Assembly: GCA_012274445.1 (NCBI GenBank) | Contig: JAAROD010000054.1 | Location: 992,001 to 1,056,000 of the forward strand | DNA: 64,000 nucleotides | From: Sclerotiophoma versabilis | Lineage: Eukaryota > Ascomycota > Dothideomycetes > Pleosporales > Didymellaceae | Reading direction: 5' to 3' | Shown: positions 11,695 through 23,847 of the stretch, piece by piece | Layout of the letters: each line of letters opens with the position of its first letter | Numbering within the stretch: the stretch's first letter is position 1 | Position numbers and translations under genes: made by a program | Notes under the pieces: generated by a model | Seen by the model: the letters and a program-made list of their open reading frames with translations, nothing else | What the model was told of the DNA's origin: nothing | Database searches by the model: none

Positions 11695-12582
11695 GATCTG
11701 CTCGGAGCTTGGCGTTCAGTTGGCTAAGCTGTCACCCATCCTTGTTGTCGCAAATTTTGTTTTGCTGCGATATCCTGACCGGAAGCATTTCAGCACGGCG
11801 TTTCTGGTCATTTGCTTCTTCAAGCGTCATTTGCTGCTTCATGCGTGTTTGTTGTGACTTCAAATAATGCCTGCTCGCAGCCTTCCCTTGGTTTTGCGTC
11901 GTCTCCTCCCCTTTGGTGTTCGCAACCGCAGTCCGTATCGTAGTGTATGGCATGTGCAGCTCCATGTTCAACCTAATAGCAACGATTAACACGACTGCTC
12001 TTTTCTACGCATAATGCGTGGAGTGCCTAACAACATCCAAGACTACGTATAAAACCATACCTTTCTGCCTACTTCATTGGGACCAGCTTGATCACCGTCT
12101 CCTCAGGAACCGGTCTCCACATCTGCGGACGGCCCTTTCTGCATACCCCAGATCTCACGGACTATTTCTCCCTCCAGGTATCGCTACCGGCCGTGGGGTG
12201 ACCACATCGCAACCAATATCGATTTCTGACGGCTTTCTATGCAATCCGTTCAAGCGTTGGTGTGCAGTTGGAACGATCACGTTGCAAGAACAACGCGGCG
12301 AGCGGACACGCGAGAATCAGGCATTTGTTTATCGCACTTGCAGACCGCCTCAGAACAGACTTGCACCATCTCTTGGAACATCCCTGAATAGCGCGGATAC
12401 TCATCTTTCAGGTCCTCACCGTCTTTGCGTTTTCAGCATTTTTGCTCCCCGTTTGTCAAAGTCTTGGATTCTGGGTTACGAGACATCAAGCAGCGACGGC
12501 AAACACACTGCACTTTGTTGCATTTGCCAGTTTCGTGGTTCAGGGGTTCAGCTCGAGTGATTGGCTGGTGGCTGCACTAGTC
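11695..12582. other. Intergenic stretch between PFF1 and the coiled-coil gene
   Basis: No gene is supported. The frame of the next gene is open upstream to 12442 but contains no ATG there. The overlapping 180-codon frame at 12018-12560 has no recognisable features. Confidence 0.5.
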
Positions 12583-14955
12583 ATGGTCAGCTTCGACGTG
12601 TTCCGGCGCGCTCTGGATGGGGACGCTACCGCGAACAACGAATCACAACACCAAACCACTGCACCATCATCGGCAGTTGAAACTTACCTGGTGCAGACGC
12701 ATTCCCACCTGACCGAATCGCAAATTGCCGATCTGCCTAGGCGATCACTTTCCCGGTCCCAAAAAGGAGACCCCACATCTATTATAGGGCCCTACGACTC
12801 GAAGGACCGCGAGATCGTGCGACTGCAATGGTCCCTCACCGACTTACAGACCGCAACCAAAGCCAAGGATGTCGAGTTGGGGGTTGCTCGGCAAGAACTT
12901 CTTAATGCCAATGATGCGCTTACAAAATCATTTGCAGACATTTCGGCCCTGCACAATGACATGAAGACCATGAAGCAAACCCTTGGAAAGGACCATCAAG
13001 CGATTGTTTACCGAAAAGATATCGAATTGTTTGCGCTGCGAAAAGGAAACGAACAAAAGGAAAGACACATGCAAGAAAAGGACGCACAATACAACGAGAC
13101 ATTCAAGCAGCAACGTGCCACCTTGGAATTGAAGGAAGCACAACTGAACGTACTCAAGGAACGTCTAGCTGCAATGGAGCGTCAGGCCAGCCCCAAGTTT
13201 GGCCACGATGCTAGGTTTGAGGAGAATGGCAATGGTGACCACGCGTTAGAGGTCCGTCTTTTGCGCGTCAAGAAGGGTCGACGATCGCTATCCGATCCCG
13301 AGGAGGAAAAAGACGCAATCATCGAGCAACTGAGACGTGAGCTTGCTGCCGCGACCAGGAATGCCGAGGACGTCGTCAACCAGCAGGCAGAACTGCAAAG
13401 AGCTTGGGACATCAGCAAAAAGATACAAAATGCTCTCAAAGAGGAACGGGAACGCCACGACCAGACAAAAGCATGTCTGCAGGAGGCAAGCGCTGAGCTG
13501 GAAGAAACTCAATCAGGCAGAAAGAGGAGCAGGAGTGACCCTTCCGGTCGTCTTCCTACAATTGAGGAGAACGACCAGAATGAGTTGGAGGCTATGTTCG
13601 ACACAGCCCAACAAGACAATCTGCGCCTACATATGGAAGTCGAAGCCCTGGACAAGCGAGTTCGCGATGCCAACGCGCGGGTATTCCTGGCAGACCAGGA
13701 GATTGAGGCTCTGCGCGAACAGTTACGATTGGAGCACGCTATCAATGAAGACATGGAGACTGCTCGGCCTAGTGTCGTGCATCGTGTTCATTTCCAGCGC
13801 ACGGAGGGCCAGCTTAAAGAGAGCAGAAATGACCTAGCAAAGAAAGAGGCGGAAGTAAAGAAGCTGAAGATTATCTTAGCCGAGAAGGATCGTCAGCTCG
13901 ACGCAGTCCAAGCAGATATGGAAGTCGCGATGAAGAAGAGCGAGTCCGTACGCGACGAGATCGAGCAGCTTAAGCGATCCGTTATGGACCTTGAGGCAGC
14001 AAAGGAGAGGCTTATGCAAGACCATGAGTGCCTGGCCACACAAGGCACCAGGCACTGTGTATCTTCAGCTGAGTTTATGTCAGCGCGAACAAGTGGTGCG
14101 ACGCTCATCAACGAACATAGCCCACCACCACGGCTGACGCCCGCAGATGGTGCCCCACCTGTACTTATTGCGCCTATACTGGATAGCCCCATCTTGGGGA
14201 GCATACAACAGAGAGACACGGTACGCGGCCACCGAAGACATCAAAGCGACTCGCAGAGACACAGCATGGTCAACACAGCCACTGCAGCAGACATGCGTCA
14301 TGGGAAGAGGAGAAGTGGCTTTGGTCTACGAGATATGATGAAGCGCATTGTCAAGAAAGACAGCAGCATCGAAAGTGTACTTCGCAGCCCAACCATCTCC
14401 GAGGCTCAGTGGGACGATACGTTCACTCCCACCGTCAACAACTTTGCCCCCAAACCCGTTCCAGCACCTCTTCGTGAGCGCCCACTGTCACTTTCGTCTC
14501 ACCCGGTAGTAACCAAAAAGGAAGAGGAGCCTATACCCCGGCCGATCCCTCGCCCCATCTCCGGTCCTCCGAATCTAGCGACCCGCCCGCGGACAAACAC
14601 AGCACCCACCGCCTCCATGCCCCGCCATTTCTACAGCCGGAAAGAGCTTGACGAGCAGCACCTGCAGCGACCACGCACAGCAACACAGCCTGTCATTAGA
14701 ACCCAAACAAACGTTCCTGCAACCGCTGTGCGCCCACCAAATCTAAGGAGGAGCTCGCAACCAAGATACTACACGAGCCCTATGGCGATTGCCATCGATA
14801 GCAAAGAGGACTTGGGGCTAGGAGATGCCAGACCACAGACTGCTACCACAATGAAAGGATTGGACAAGCAAGCGAAACACGACTCTGGCATCGGTGCGAT
14901 CCCGGAAGGCGAGAAGAGTAGGCTTAGCCGGCTGAGTTGGGGAAACACAGCGTAA
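12583..14955 (+). CDS. Long coiled-coil protein, function unknown
   Basis: A single exon of 790 aa from the first in-frame ATG (12583, MVSFDVFRRALDG). The frame is open 141 bases further upstream, so a 5' exon is possible. Roughly residues 75-290 and 310-480 are charged heptad-like helices (many E, K, Q, R, L), a long parallel coiled coil. The C-terminal 300 residues are disordered and basic, rich in P, R, S and T, with repeated PRPIPRPI-type proline motifs, and end in a short RLSRLSWGN motif. This architecture suits a cytoskeletal, septal-pore or scaffold protein. I do not recognise a named family. Codon use matches its neighbours. Confidence 0.85.
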   Translation: MVSFDVFRRALDGDATANNESQHQTTAPSSAVETYLVQTHSHLTESQIADLPRRSLSRSQKGDPTSIIGPYDSKDREIVRLQWSLTDLQTATKAKDVELGVARQELLNANDALTKSFADISALHNDMKTMKQTLGKDHQAIVYRKDIELFALRKGNEQKERHMQEKDAQYNETFKQQRATLELKEAQLNVLKERLAAMERQASPKFGHDARFEENGNGDHALEVRLLRVKKGRRSLSDPEEEKDAIIEQLRRELAAATRNAEDVVNQQAELQRAWDISKKIQNALKEERERHDQTKACLQEASAELEETQSGRKRSRSDPSGRLPTIEENDQNELEAMFDTAQQDNLRLHMEVEALDKRVRDANARVFLADQEIEALREQLRLEHAINEDMETARPSVVHRVHFQRTEGQLKESRNDLAKKEAEVKKLKIILAEKDRQLDAVQADMEVAMKKSESVRDEIEQLKRSVMDLEAAKERLMQDHECLATQGTRHCVSSAEFMSARTSGATLINEHSPPPRLTPADGAPPVLIAPILDSPILGSIQQRDTVRGHRRHQSDSQRHSMVNTATAADMRHGKRRSGFGLRDMMKRIVKKDSSIESVLRSPTISEAQWDDTFTPTVNNFAPKPVPAPLRERPLSLSSHPVVTKKEEEPIPRPIPRPISGPPNLATRPRTNTAPTASMPRHFYSRKELDEQHLQRPRTATQPVIRTQTNVPATAVRPPNLRRSSQPRYYTSPMAIAIDSKEDLGLGDARPQTATTMKGLDKQAKHDSGIGAIPEGEKSRLSRLSWGNTA

Positions 14956-16093
14956 GTTAAGCTCGCAAATCCATTGAAGATGCACCAAATTTAATATACA
15001 ACAGAAACAAATTAAAGCGGAGATCTCTTTACTAGAGCGTAGCTAATGTTGACGAGTCCACGTACCTAAGATTTTATGGAGCAACGATATATTTATGAAT
15101 GCATAGAAGCACCGCAAAGACATAATAGACCTCATAGCATTAGACGTTCGGTTGGGGATAGCATAGTACATCTACCAGCATGCAATCAAGCACATACATC
15201 TTAGCTGTACAAGCCCGTCGCTCCTGGCATCACACTTCCCACTCACGCGTATGGTGACCGTGCCTTTATTACAAGCTCAAATTCCATAGATATTGCAATG
15301 ACTTCATCGCTCTTACATTGCTCAAAGGCAATCTTCTTCCATGTCTGTAACACTTCGCTAAAGACGTGTTGTTCAACTTGCACTACAAAATTCAAGATAG
15401 AAGTACACAACGCTACCGCGTGATACCTGCCAGTATGCTGCTCGAGTCATATTTTTCGAGCCTAAAACCCACCACGATCGATTGCGTAATTGCTCTATGG
15501 GTGTCGCGAGTTCTGGACGTACCCCACAATCTGAGTGTACTGTGTACGACAACCTAAGCAACGGCTCGTGAACAGACCATAGGGAGATGGCAGCAAATGC
15601 CCCCGGTATTCCTGTGGAGTCTCAGAGGCTCCAATACAGGCTAATCTACGAAGGTGAGCTCCATGGGTACTAAATATTAACTTTGCTACCATGTATGGTA
15701 GCCAGCAGCCTTGCGAGCTGTCAAAGCCAAAATCCCGACAGCCGTCACAACATTGTCGATGCATAGGCCTTCATCTGGTCGCAATCGGTCGCATGTTGAG
15801 TGGGCATCGGCGTTGTGGTACTATGGCGGTCGCATTCGCATTTATGGCTATCTCTGTTTTGGCCCACTACGCACTCTATGTCTTTGACAAAGAAAAGAAG
15901 CGAGAGACACACTTCTGGCTTGACGCAAGATCAAACAGTGGCAGGGTCGCAGATTGAGGAAAACGACTTGACAATTCAACTAAAATCAACTTTAGTGTAA
16001 CTAACGTAGTACGTCGAGCTTGCGGACAACGCGACCTACCCTCAATTATACTGCACACTCGATCATCATTGAGATTGCTTGTCAAATAACAGC
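14956..16093. other. Gene-free stretch between convergent genes
   Basis: The 3' flanks of the coiled-coil gene and of the beta-galactosidase gene meet here. Small open frames (for example 15691-15957) carry no domain or splice evidence. Confidence 0.5.
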
Positions 16094-19000
16094 TCAGTAT
16101 GCACCCTCTCGCTTCTCCCAAGCCGTCATCGGTGAAAGAGAGACGTCTCCATATCCAGACTGCACAGGCATACCGGCAACAAGCTCGATACTCTTTGGCA
16201 TCGCACCACCCTCTTCCAATGCCCAGATACTGATTGCCACGGTATTCTCACCACGATAATTGAAGATTCCTTCTGGCACAGGAAATCTGCTTTGCGGTCC
16301 CATCCCATTCGCAAACTTACCAAATTGATATCCATTCACCCACAGCTGGGCACGCCACCCGCGTCCCTTACCCGTAAACTCATCACCACTGAAGACCAAT
16401 GATAGAGGCACGTCCCAACCCTTGGGGATATCGAGCTGGAACTTAGTCTGGTAGAAGCGCACACCGGGCTTGCTCAGTCCTGATGCGGGTCCGACATCGC
16501 TGGCCCAGGACTCGGTTGGTGCGGACGGCAGGTGGAAACCGTTTCTTTCAGGGAACAAAGAACCCTCGTTAAGTGGCCCGCGCGGTCCGCCCCGGTAGTC
16601 TTCGCCACCAAGGTTACCAGTGATCTTCCAGCGAATGCCGTCATCAGCGCGAGAAGAGTTTGAACCGGATGAGGGGGGAGTGTGGTTGGGGAAATCGTAA
16701 CCTAGGATCCCCCGGGGAGTCTTCATTTCATTGTATCCAATGAACCTATGCATCATCAGCATCCATACTCGTCGTACGTAGAGGTGACTTACCAGTTTCC
16801 GTTATGCCCCATATGGTCGATAAGCAAAGTGAGAACATAATCACTTCCGTGCTGCAGTTTGGGAAGAGACAGTGTCTGATTGGCGATGGCATCGTCGCCC
16901 GTCCCAGTCCAGGACGAGAGGAACGTCGAGTTTACCCACGCCGAGAACGCAAACCCAGAACCACCAGTAACATTGAGATGTATGACTGTCTCGTTACCTG
17001 TTGCAGCGAAGTGGCCGCGGAACATTAATGATCCTCCGTTGTAGCCGTACTCTGCGCCCCAGAGCACAGTCGGTGTGGTGAGGTTCCAGTACGTGTTGTT
17101 CGTCTCAGTGTGATCTGCGTTGGTCCAGGCAGAGTCATCGTAGTCAAGCTGCAGCTCGGGGAGTGCGTCGATGGACTTCCACGTCAACGCTTTAAGATCC
17201 GGGATATTGATCTTTGGTACTGAGAACGAGACGCTGCCGCTGAGGAAGCCGTTGCGGTCAAGCTTTGCGTCAAGGTCTTTGCCATTCCAAGATAAGCTAG
17301 TGATGTTCTCGTGTGCGCCACCGACAACTTCAATGGTGGTGGTGGCGTTGATATCACCTACGAGATCTATCTTGCCATTTGAGACTGAGGCACTGCGGAC
17401 GAGATAGCCAGCACGGACGATCAAATCGGATGATAGGGTGTATTCGTGTGAGTATGCACCACCTGCAGGTAGAGTGCTTACGGTCCAGTAGTTATACGCT
17501 TCGTTACGCGACACGATAACGACGTACAAATCCGAACCAATGCGCACGACGCGGCGAGTTGCGTCTGTATGCCAGTTGAGGATAGTGTTGCCGTTGCGAT
17601 TGGAAAATTTGACACCGGAGCCTTCGACAGAGGTTGCGCCGCTGGTCTCCGAGACGGCAAGTTCATGTTGCTCGTTTGGACCTCCATAGACGACTACAAC
17701 GCTTCTACTACCGTACTTTTTCCACGTGAAGATCTCAGCTGTGGAGTAGAGTAGGTTGAAACCGCCGACATCGTAATCGGTTACGTGGATCTTGCTATCA
17801 CGGCCATTGATAGAGAGCTGCCCGCCGAGCTGCGGAAGGGTCAGGTTGCCAGCACTGGTCTGGACTCTGAGTTTATAATATGTCGAAGCTAGGCTGTTGT
17901 ATTTTGTCTGACGTGTGACGTAGAATTTTGTCTTGTTGCCGATGAGCGGTGTTGTGGTGATATCTACGCTATCGGTATAGACTCCGGTAGTGTTGTAGCC
18001 CGGTACTGCACTGGCCAGAGCTGGTGATGCATGCACGAAGTTGGCGATAAGCTTGGCCTCGCTGTACTTCTCGCGATGAACTTGGCGTTCTTCTGTAATG
18101 GCTGCGCCATAGTCGTACGAAGTGTAGCCTTGTGCATGGCCTAAGTTGCCCCAGTTTGTGCCGCCAGAAGTCTATCATCCATCAATCTCAGAACTGCACA
18201 ATGATCGTTGAGTGACACAATTAACTTACCATGTAGACATTGAAGATGGTGGAGCCAGCAGCGATGCTGTTCTTATAGAATACGCGCTCAAATTCATGAT
18301 TTAGGAATTCCGCGCATTTCTCGAAACCATCTCCACCCCATGGTTGAGAAGCTCCGCCTTGAAATTCCACAATCTGATCAAGTCAATGAAAGTAGCACAA
18401 CATTCTTTAGAGAACTCACCATGTATGGCGTGTTTGGACTCTGCTCAAGATGTGTCATTCGATAGTTGGCAGGCAACGCATCGTCTATCCAGTACGTAGG
18501 ATCTGTGCAATTCATACCGAGAGTATACGCGTCGTGACCGTAAATGTCGACCGGGGCATCGGTTCCCGGCGCGTTGATACCGCTTGGCCATGCCACATTG
18601 TTGATCAAAGGTACGACTATGCCGAGGTCACGGAACTGTTTCATGAGATTGTTCATATAGCCGGCATCCGGAAAAGTGACATTGTTGAGACCTGCGCTGT
18701 ATTCGTTCTCAACCTGGAATAGGATGACAGGTCCACCTGTCAGGCTCGGTTAGCGATCTACTTGCATATACGTCCCAACAATCTCCATACCGTTAGTGAT
18801 CTGAGCCTCTGCAATGATCGACCCCATGTGCTCAATGTAGTTTCTTGATGCTTCTTGGTAATCGGCATCTGGTGTTCGCAAATTGCCAGAGATTCTCTGC
18901 AGCCAGCCTGGAAAACCACCACCCGACACCTCGGCATTGATGTATGGGCCGGGTCGCTAAACAGTTAGCTATGGCCGACCACGGTCCACTATTGTACATA

Positions 19001-19438
19001 CTGCGATCAGGTACACACCAACTTCCTTCGCCGCTTCGAAGAATGGCCCGTAGTCAAAGACACCTTCAGCCTGGAACGAACCCCGTTTGGGCTCGTGTAA
19101 GGCCCAAGGTGTGTAAAACGAAACGCCATTGTATCCCAGGGCTTTGATTTTCTGAAATATGTCCAACCAGAGGCTCGGGACCGGGATTCTGTATGAAGTC
19201 AACGTGTGAACATGCTACCACAGGACGGGACAAACCTGAAAGGATGAACTTCACCACTCCAGATGATGATGCGCTTACCATGAACAAACAATGAATGTTC
19301 GTCCCAGGTAACAATATCTTGCAGCGGTGTGCGCTCCGCAAGGATGAAGTCGTTGGGCTTGCCACCCAGGGCGCGGGCCATAGCTTGCGCGGGCAACATA
19401 CCCAGCGCGACCGCGCTGAAGACTTGACCAAGCTTCAT
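16094..19438 (-). CDS. lacA: Secreted GH35 beta-galactosidase
   Basis: Seven exons on the minus strand: 19438-19236, 19188-19002, 18956-18791, 18736-18420, 18373-18230, 18171-16793 and 16745-16094. All six introns are 45-58 nt with GT...AG ends and consistent phases, giving 1015 aa, the normal length of fungal LacA-type enzymes. It hydrolyses terminal beta-galactosides of plant cell-wall polymers or lactose outside the cell. A signal peptide covers about residues 1-20. The TIM barrel carries WSGEVHPFR, the acid/base glutamate in QVENEY (E197) and the nucleophile in VEFQGG (E294), followed by TSGGTNWGNLG. The beta-sandwich domains follow (CGYNEM-like FIGYNEMKTP, LWVNGYQFGKF). Many N-glycosylation sites are present. 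The MFS transporter gene lies 353 bp upstream on the same strand. Confidence 0.95.
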
Positions 19439-19489
19439 GATTATTTGGTGTTACCAACGATGGCTTGCTGCCTTGGAAACGTGATGTCC

Positions 19490-19495
19490 CCCGCG
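19490..19495 (-). promoter_or_regulatory. CreA-like site in the beta-galactosidase promoter
   Basis: GCGGGG on the minus strand fits the SYGGRG consensus of the carbon catabolite repressor CreA, 52 nt upstream of the start codon. Such hexamers are frequent by chance. Confidence 0.3.
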
Positions 19496-19685
19496 ACCGT
19501 TTTGTATTCGAATTTGGACATCACGAGTCAACACGTCATGCTCACTTCGCGAGTCCAAGTCGGTTCAGTTGACAACTCTCCGTACCCAAATAGTAGTAGA
19601 GCGTAGCACCCATGTACCATCTCACCAGTATGGGAAACATCGCTGGGATTTAGGTGGAGACGGAGAAATACCCCACCGATGTGGT

Positions 19686-19691
19686 GCGGGG
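19686..19691 (+). promoter_or_regulatory. Second CreA-like site
   Basis: GCGGGG on the plus strand, about 250 nt upstream of the beta-galactosidase start. Together with the site at 19490 it makes carbon catabolite repression plausible, but this is not shown. Confidence 0.3.
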
Positions 19692-19791
19692 TGCGCATTT
19701 AACCTGCTAGGCCAAACCATATATACGGGCCGTCAAAGGGCCGTCGAAGCGCAGGGCGGGTGGCGTGTGAAGCTGGACTCGGAAGCACTAC

Positions 19792-21414
19792 CTAAAGATC
19801 GATTCTCCGGCTGCCATTTGGCGGAAACCGCGAAAAGAGAAGAACCGTAAAGCCGAGCAACGCAACAGCAGCGTTACACACAAAGACCAAGGGAATCTTC
19901 CCCACTTCTGCCAGCGCTGCGAAAACCAAACCAAACACCGCTGTCGTAGAAAGTCTCGCAATGTTTTCAACAAGGGTGATCCCACTAAGCGCGTCTACAC
20001 GCTGGCTATTGGGAAGCATCTGCAGAATTGTACCCTTCGAGGCAGCAGCAGTCCCGGCCGCAATTGGGAGCAGCGCTGCCACTATGTAGAGCTGGTAACC
20101 TTGTGATACAAGCACAGCAAGACCCGTTATCACACCGTCAAGAAGGAGGCTGAACCTCGCATACATGAGATCAAATGCAAACATTTGCTTCTCTTCAGGC
20201 TGCGGCGGTCCGCTTGTTTCTACGTCGTTGTCCATCGGATCAATAGGCCCAATCTCGTTTGATGACGTTGGGATATGCGATTCGTTGAGTAGCGGTTCAG
20301 CTCCTGCTGATTTAGTTGGCGGCACCGTACGTGGCTCCAGCCAATTTCTCCCGGCTGCGATGATGCGAGGGAATATAAAGGACAGAAAGAATCCTCGCAA
20401 AGACGAGTACATGAAAATAAGCCAACCGTTGGCCCTGGTACCGAACTCGAATTTGTCTGTAGCATACATCTGAAGCAGCGTAGGTATGTAGCCAGTGGCA
20501 AGGATGCCTAGGAAGACACCAAGACCAAGCATAAGTGCTCCAAATTGTGTGCTCTTACGGCCGTTGATGAGAGTCCACTGCTGAGGTGCAAATATTCTCA
20601 GCGGACCAAAGAAGCGTCCGAGGCCGATCGACCGGGGATCTGCATGCTTGTCTTTCTCTTCGTGTGGCGGAGTGGAAGGAAGGCATAATGCAACATAAGC
20701 ACAGGACAGGAGAAACAAGACTACAGTCATGCGAAATGGTGCTATAATCCCAAACGCTTCTCCAGTGAGTCCGCCGATCAAGAAGCCGACTGCCGCACCG
20801 AACAGCATTGAGCCTTGAAGGCGGCCAAGTGCGCCTGTCCGACCCTCGTGCTTGACAACATCTGCCACAAATGAATTCAGGGCAAGCACATAGCCATTAG
20901 GGCCACCTAGAATCGTAATGATTTGGCTGGCCTGCACAATCAAGATGCCTGTGCTAGATCCCTTGGAGACACCAATGTTTTGTACAAGCAACCTTACTGC
21001 GGGCCAGAAGATCTGAATCGCGAGAGCTCTTTTGACTCCTAAGCGTTTGATAGTCCAGCCAGTGATCAGTAGGTTGATCAGTCCAAACAAGGTTGTCGAA
21101 CCTCCGAGAAGCGCGACGGATCGTGCGGTGCTGGCTTCAATCTCATGCTTTGCGCAAACGTCTTTCGCCGAGGGGTCGCGCACGTGGCGTGGGTTTTCGT
21201 AGTATGCATTGCACGTCATCAACCTGAAGACAAACAGCATTGGTACCTGGGTAATACCAAAGGATAGTGAGACCAGAAAGGCGCAAAGCATAAGGCGCCA
21301 TTGTACAGAAATACCCCGCGGTGCGGTCCTTGCTTCTTCTGACTTCGTGCGTGACAACAATGGCGTTGTTTCCTGCGCATCCGGCCGAATCTCCGACTCT
21401 TGAACTACAGCCAT
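19792..21414 (-). CDS. Major facilitator superfamily transporter
   Basis: A single-exon frame of 540 aa from the ATG at 21414. An acidic cytosolic N-terminus (to about residue 38) is followed by hydrophobic spans starting at WRLMLCAFLVSLSFGITQVP. The MFS pattern of two bundles is visible: a loop GWTIKRLGVKRAL after the span at about 107-118, GRLQGSMLFGAAVGFLIGGL near residue 200, a short hydrophilic loop (residues 255-275), and a longer charged loop with PLLNE (around 375-410). Substrate is unknown. The position directly upstream of a secreted galactosidase on the same strand allows a role in sugar uptake, but the sequence looks more like a general efflux or solute transporter than a classic sugar porter. 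Confidence 0.85.
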   Translation of the reverse strand: MAVVQESEIRPDAQETTPLLSRTKSEEARTAPRGISVQWRLMLCAFLVSLSFGITQVPMLFVFRLMTCNAYYENPRHVRDPSAKDVCAKHEIEASTARSVALLGGSTTLFGLINLLITGWTIKRLGVKRALAIQIFWPAVRLLVQNIGVSKGSSTGILIVQASQIITILGGPNGYVLALNSFVADVVKHEGRTGALGRLQGSMLFGAAVGFLIGGLTGEAFGIIAPFRMTVVLFLLSCAYVALCLPSTPPHEEKDKHADPRSIGLGRFFGPLRIFAPQQWTLINGRKSTQFGALMLGLGVFLGILATGYIPTLLQMYATDKFEFGTRANGWLIFMYSSLRGFFLSFIFPRIIAAGRNWLEPRTVPPTKSAGAEPLLNESHIPTSSNEIGPIDPMDNDVETSGPPQPEEKQMFAFDLMYARFSLLLDGVITGLAVLVSQGYQLYIVAALLPIAAGTAAASKGTILQMLPNSQRVDALSGITLVENIARLSTTAVFGLVFAALAEVGKIPLVFVCNAAVALLGFTVLLFSRFPPNGSRRIDL

Positions 21415-21805
21415 TGCGGGTCTCGAAACGATTGAATGTAGAGTTCACAGTGTCGTGTGAGGGTGACTGAGAATAACATGGGCAGATAAAAGCTTCCGTC
21501 CGTGCTCGAGTGCGCCACCGGCTCTCGGCTCGGCTCTTCAGGAGTTGTCGCAAGCCGAGCATGCAAGCAGACGAGGGCCACAATATCAAACAGCGACATA
21601 TCAAGAATCACGTTGGCCGATTATTGTTCTAAGTTACGTATCCAAAATACCAGTTCTGCTCCAAATAGGGACGCATTCGTGACCAATCCATAAATACCGA
21701 AGGGCCTTTGCCCATATCCCAAGACAAGCGCCCTTGTCGGAAAATTGTAGATAGAATATAGACAAGAAGATAAGGTGTACCAATCAGCCCGCATATTGAG
21801 CAGGT
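21415..21805. other. Intergenic stretch between MFS and tyrosinase genes
   Basis: The promoter of the MFS gene and the 3' flank of the tyrosinase gene. No further feature seen. Confidence 0.5.
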
Positions 21806-23116
21806 TTAGTAGTTATACTTGTAGCATAATGTTGGGCCTAGGGTGTCGAGAATGTCGCGAATGCGTACGTCAGGGCGGAAACCATACACATTGATCGTTG
21901 TGTCAAGAGTGAGAGGATGACCATCAGCGTCAGTGCCGTCGACAGTTGTCACACGCGCATGGCCTCCGTTGTTCTGCCAGATGCGGAGATTACGATCAAT
22001 AAAACCGTGGTGCTAATATATAATTAGCAGCGTGTCAACAGTCGTCAGGTATTACGACTTCACTTACCAAGAAGAAGACCGGGTCTGCTGGCGAGGCATA
22101 AACATCCTGCATGACAGCTCCGATTCCATTATGGCCCCATGCATGAGCACCACCTTCTGCACACTGCCAATAGTCAGCTCACAGACTTAGAACCTCACCA
22201 ATATCCTCTACTTACTGCAGCCATATCAGCATAATCAGAGCGGCTGTTGCAGGCGTCAACAATCGCATGCCCAGTATTAATCGTCTTCGAATTATCGTTG
22301 TTTCGAGCGAGGCAGTGAGGTGTGTTGCTAGTTCCCGGTCCATAGTTGATGGCGAGGTTGGCGAATTGCTAACAAAGTATCAGCACGAGATCTCAAATTT
22401 GAATCAACAGCACAGCTACTTACTCCATCTGTTACACACTGGCCTCCAATGTTGATACTTCCAAACCACTGAGAGCTGAAGATCGATGAGGCAGCAAAGT
22501 TGCCTGCATAGCGAGTCTCATCGAACCAAGGTAACTCGCGATCGAACCCACATTCATCGCGAAGGAGTTGCTCGAAGGTCCACGTGAAGTACCTGTGCCA
22601 GAGCAGGAACTTTGCATTGCCATGGACCCTTGGAGTCAAGGTTTGATGAAGGCCAACCAGATCGTCGTAACGGCTTCGAGACACGCTGAACTGACCAGAT
22701 GGGGGCTTGTTCATTAAGCACTTTATGGAATCAATGTATGCTTGTCGATCGTTGTCAGAGTAGTCATCCCATTCTGTGCGGGTACGAATATTAGAGCAGG
22801 TTGCCTGCCTCTTAACGAATTGTGACAGCTCCTTGTCAAAATCTTGTGTGATGTTCGCGAGTATCGCAAGGTCGGGTACCACAAGCGCAGGTAGCTTCTT
22901 CAAGGCATCCAGGAGGTCCTCGGGCTTGATAGTGGTAACTGAGGCATTTGCGCCTGACAAGGCCTCATCGAGCGTGAGCGGTCGCGCATACTTTGGAGTA
23001 TTATAGTGCTCGAGGGGAAGTGCTGGGAAAGCTAGGTCAATCGCTCGCATGTTCCAGGGAAGAGCAAATGCATTGCAAGAGACTGCAAGCGCAGCAGAGG
23101 CCAGCAAGAAGTGCAT
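21806..23116 (-). CDS. Secreted tyrosinase / catechol oxidase
   Basis: Four exons: 23116-22424, 22368-22216, 22163-22068 and 22012-21806, with introns of 52-55 nt all in phase 0, giving 382 aa. It is a type 3 copper enzyme oxidising phenols to quinones. A signal peptide covers about residues 1-18 and a KR propeptide site lies at 102-103, directly before QATCSN. CuA ligands are in LHQ (H157), RVHG (H165) and LLWHRYFTW (H174). CuB ligands are in GGAHAWGHNG (H289, H293) and FFLHHGFIDR (H315/H316, split exactly by the third intron). This short secreted layout resembles the Aspergillus oryzae AoCO4-type catechol oxidases more than the long intracellular melanin tyrosinases. The ATG at 23116 is preferred over the longer open frame because it precedes the signal peptide. 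Confidence 0.92.
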
Positions 23117-23847
23117 TTCGGACAAAGTTATAAGAAAGCGGATGGCAAAGTGTAAGCCACAGAGGCGAAAGGAGTGAATAAGAATTGGTGAACAGATGAG
23201 GTCACAAACAACCTTGAATGAACGCTCGCCGAGCAATGAGAGTATTAAATGATCAAGCTTCTGTGCCAAGGCGCTCTACTCGTGTTAGGGGTTCATCAGC
23301 CGAAGTCCACGATACGAATCAAAGGAGCCTACCGGCAGCCACAATGATAGGCGATGTCTTACTACTTTGCGCTGGCGCTAATGTCCTAGCCTTATTCCCG
23401 ACCACCACAGTCCACAATAGGAGGTAGAGTGGACTCTACGACAGTTTTTAGCAGCTTCCACAAGAACACACTATTGAAGGTTATTTTTGTCCATACGGCT
23501 TGAGCCCTTTCCTCTTTGTGTATCATGCTGCAGGGTGACGGCAGAAATGATGGAAGGGCCCGATGACGCTAAGACCAACCTGAAGCTTGTTCGCAACGCT
23601 AGAAAGCTTAGCATAGCTTCGAATCTCGCCGTTGACTCCACCGTAATTACCGCAAAAAGGGTCGACTTGTCTTCCATTAGTTGAGGCGACGTCATCTTAT
23701 GTAGCGGTCCAACCTTCTCTGTTGCAATTCATTGCAGAGTCTTTGCTGCAGCATACTCTTTAGAAGTACGGAATGATAAACAGCAGTTCACTCAAGGGTC
23801 AGAGTTCGCTGTTGCAGTGTTAATCGCATACAGCTGTCCGGAACGAG
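23117..23847. other. Gene-free stretch upstream of the tyrosinase gene
   Basis: The tyrosinase promoter and further non-coding DNA up to the MITE. No gene is supported. Confidence 0.5.

Noticed and set aside
12018..12560. 180-codon open frame upstream of the coiled-coil gene
   Set aside because: No recognisable motif; overlaps the likely leader of the next gene in another frame.
15691..15957. 88-codon frame with one hydrophobic stretch
   Set aside because: A single hydrophobic segment is weak evidence; no promoter, homology or splicing support.
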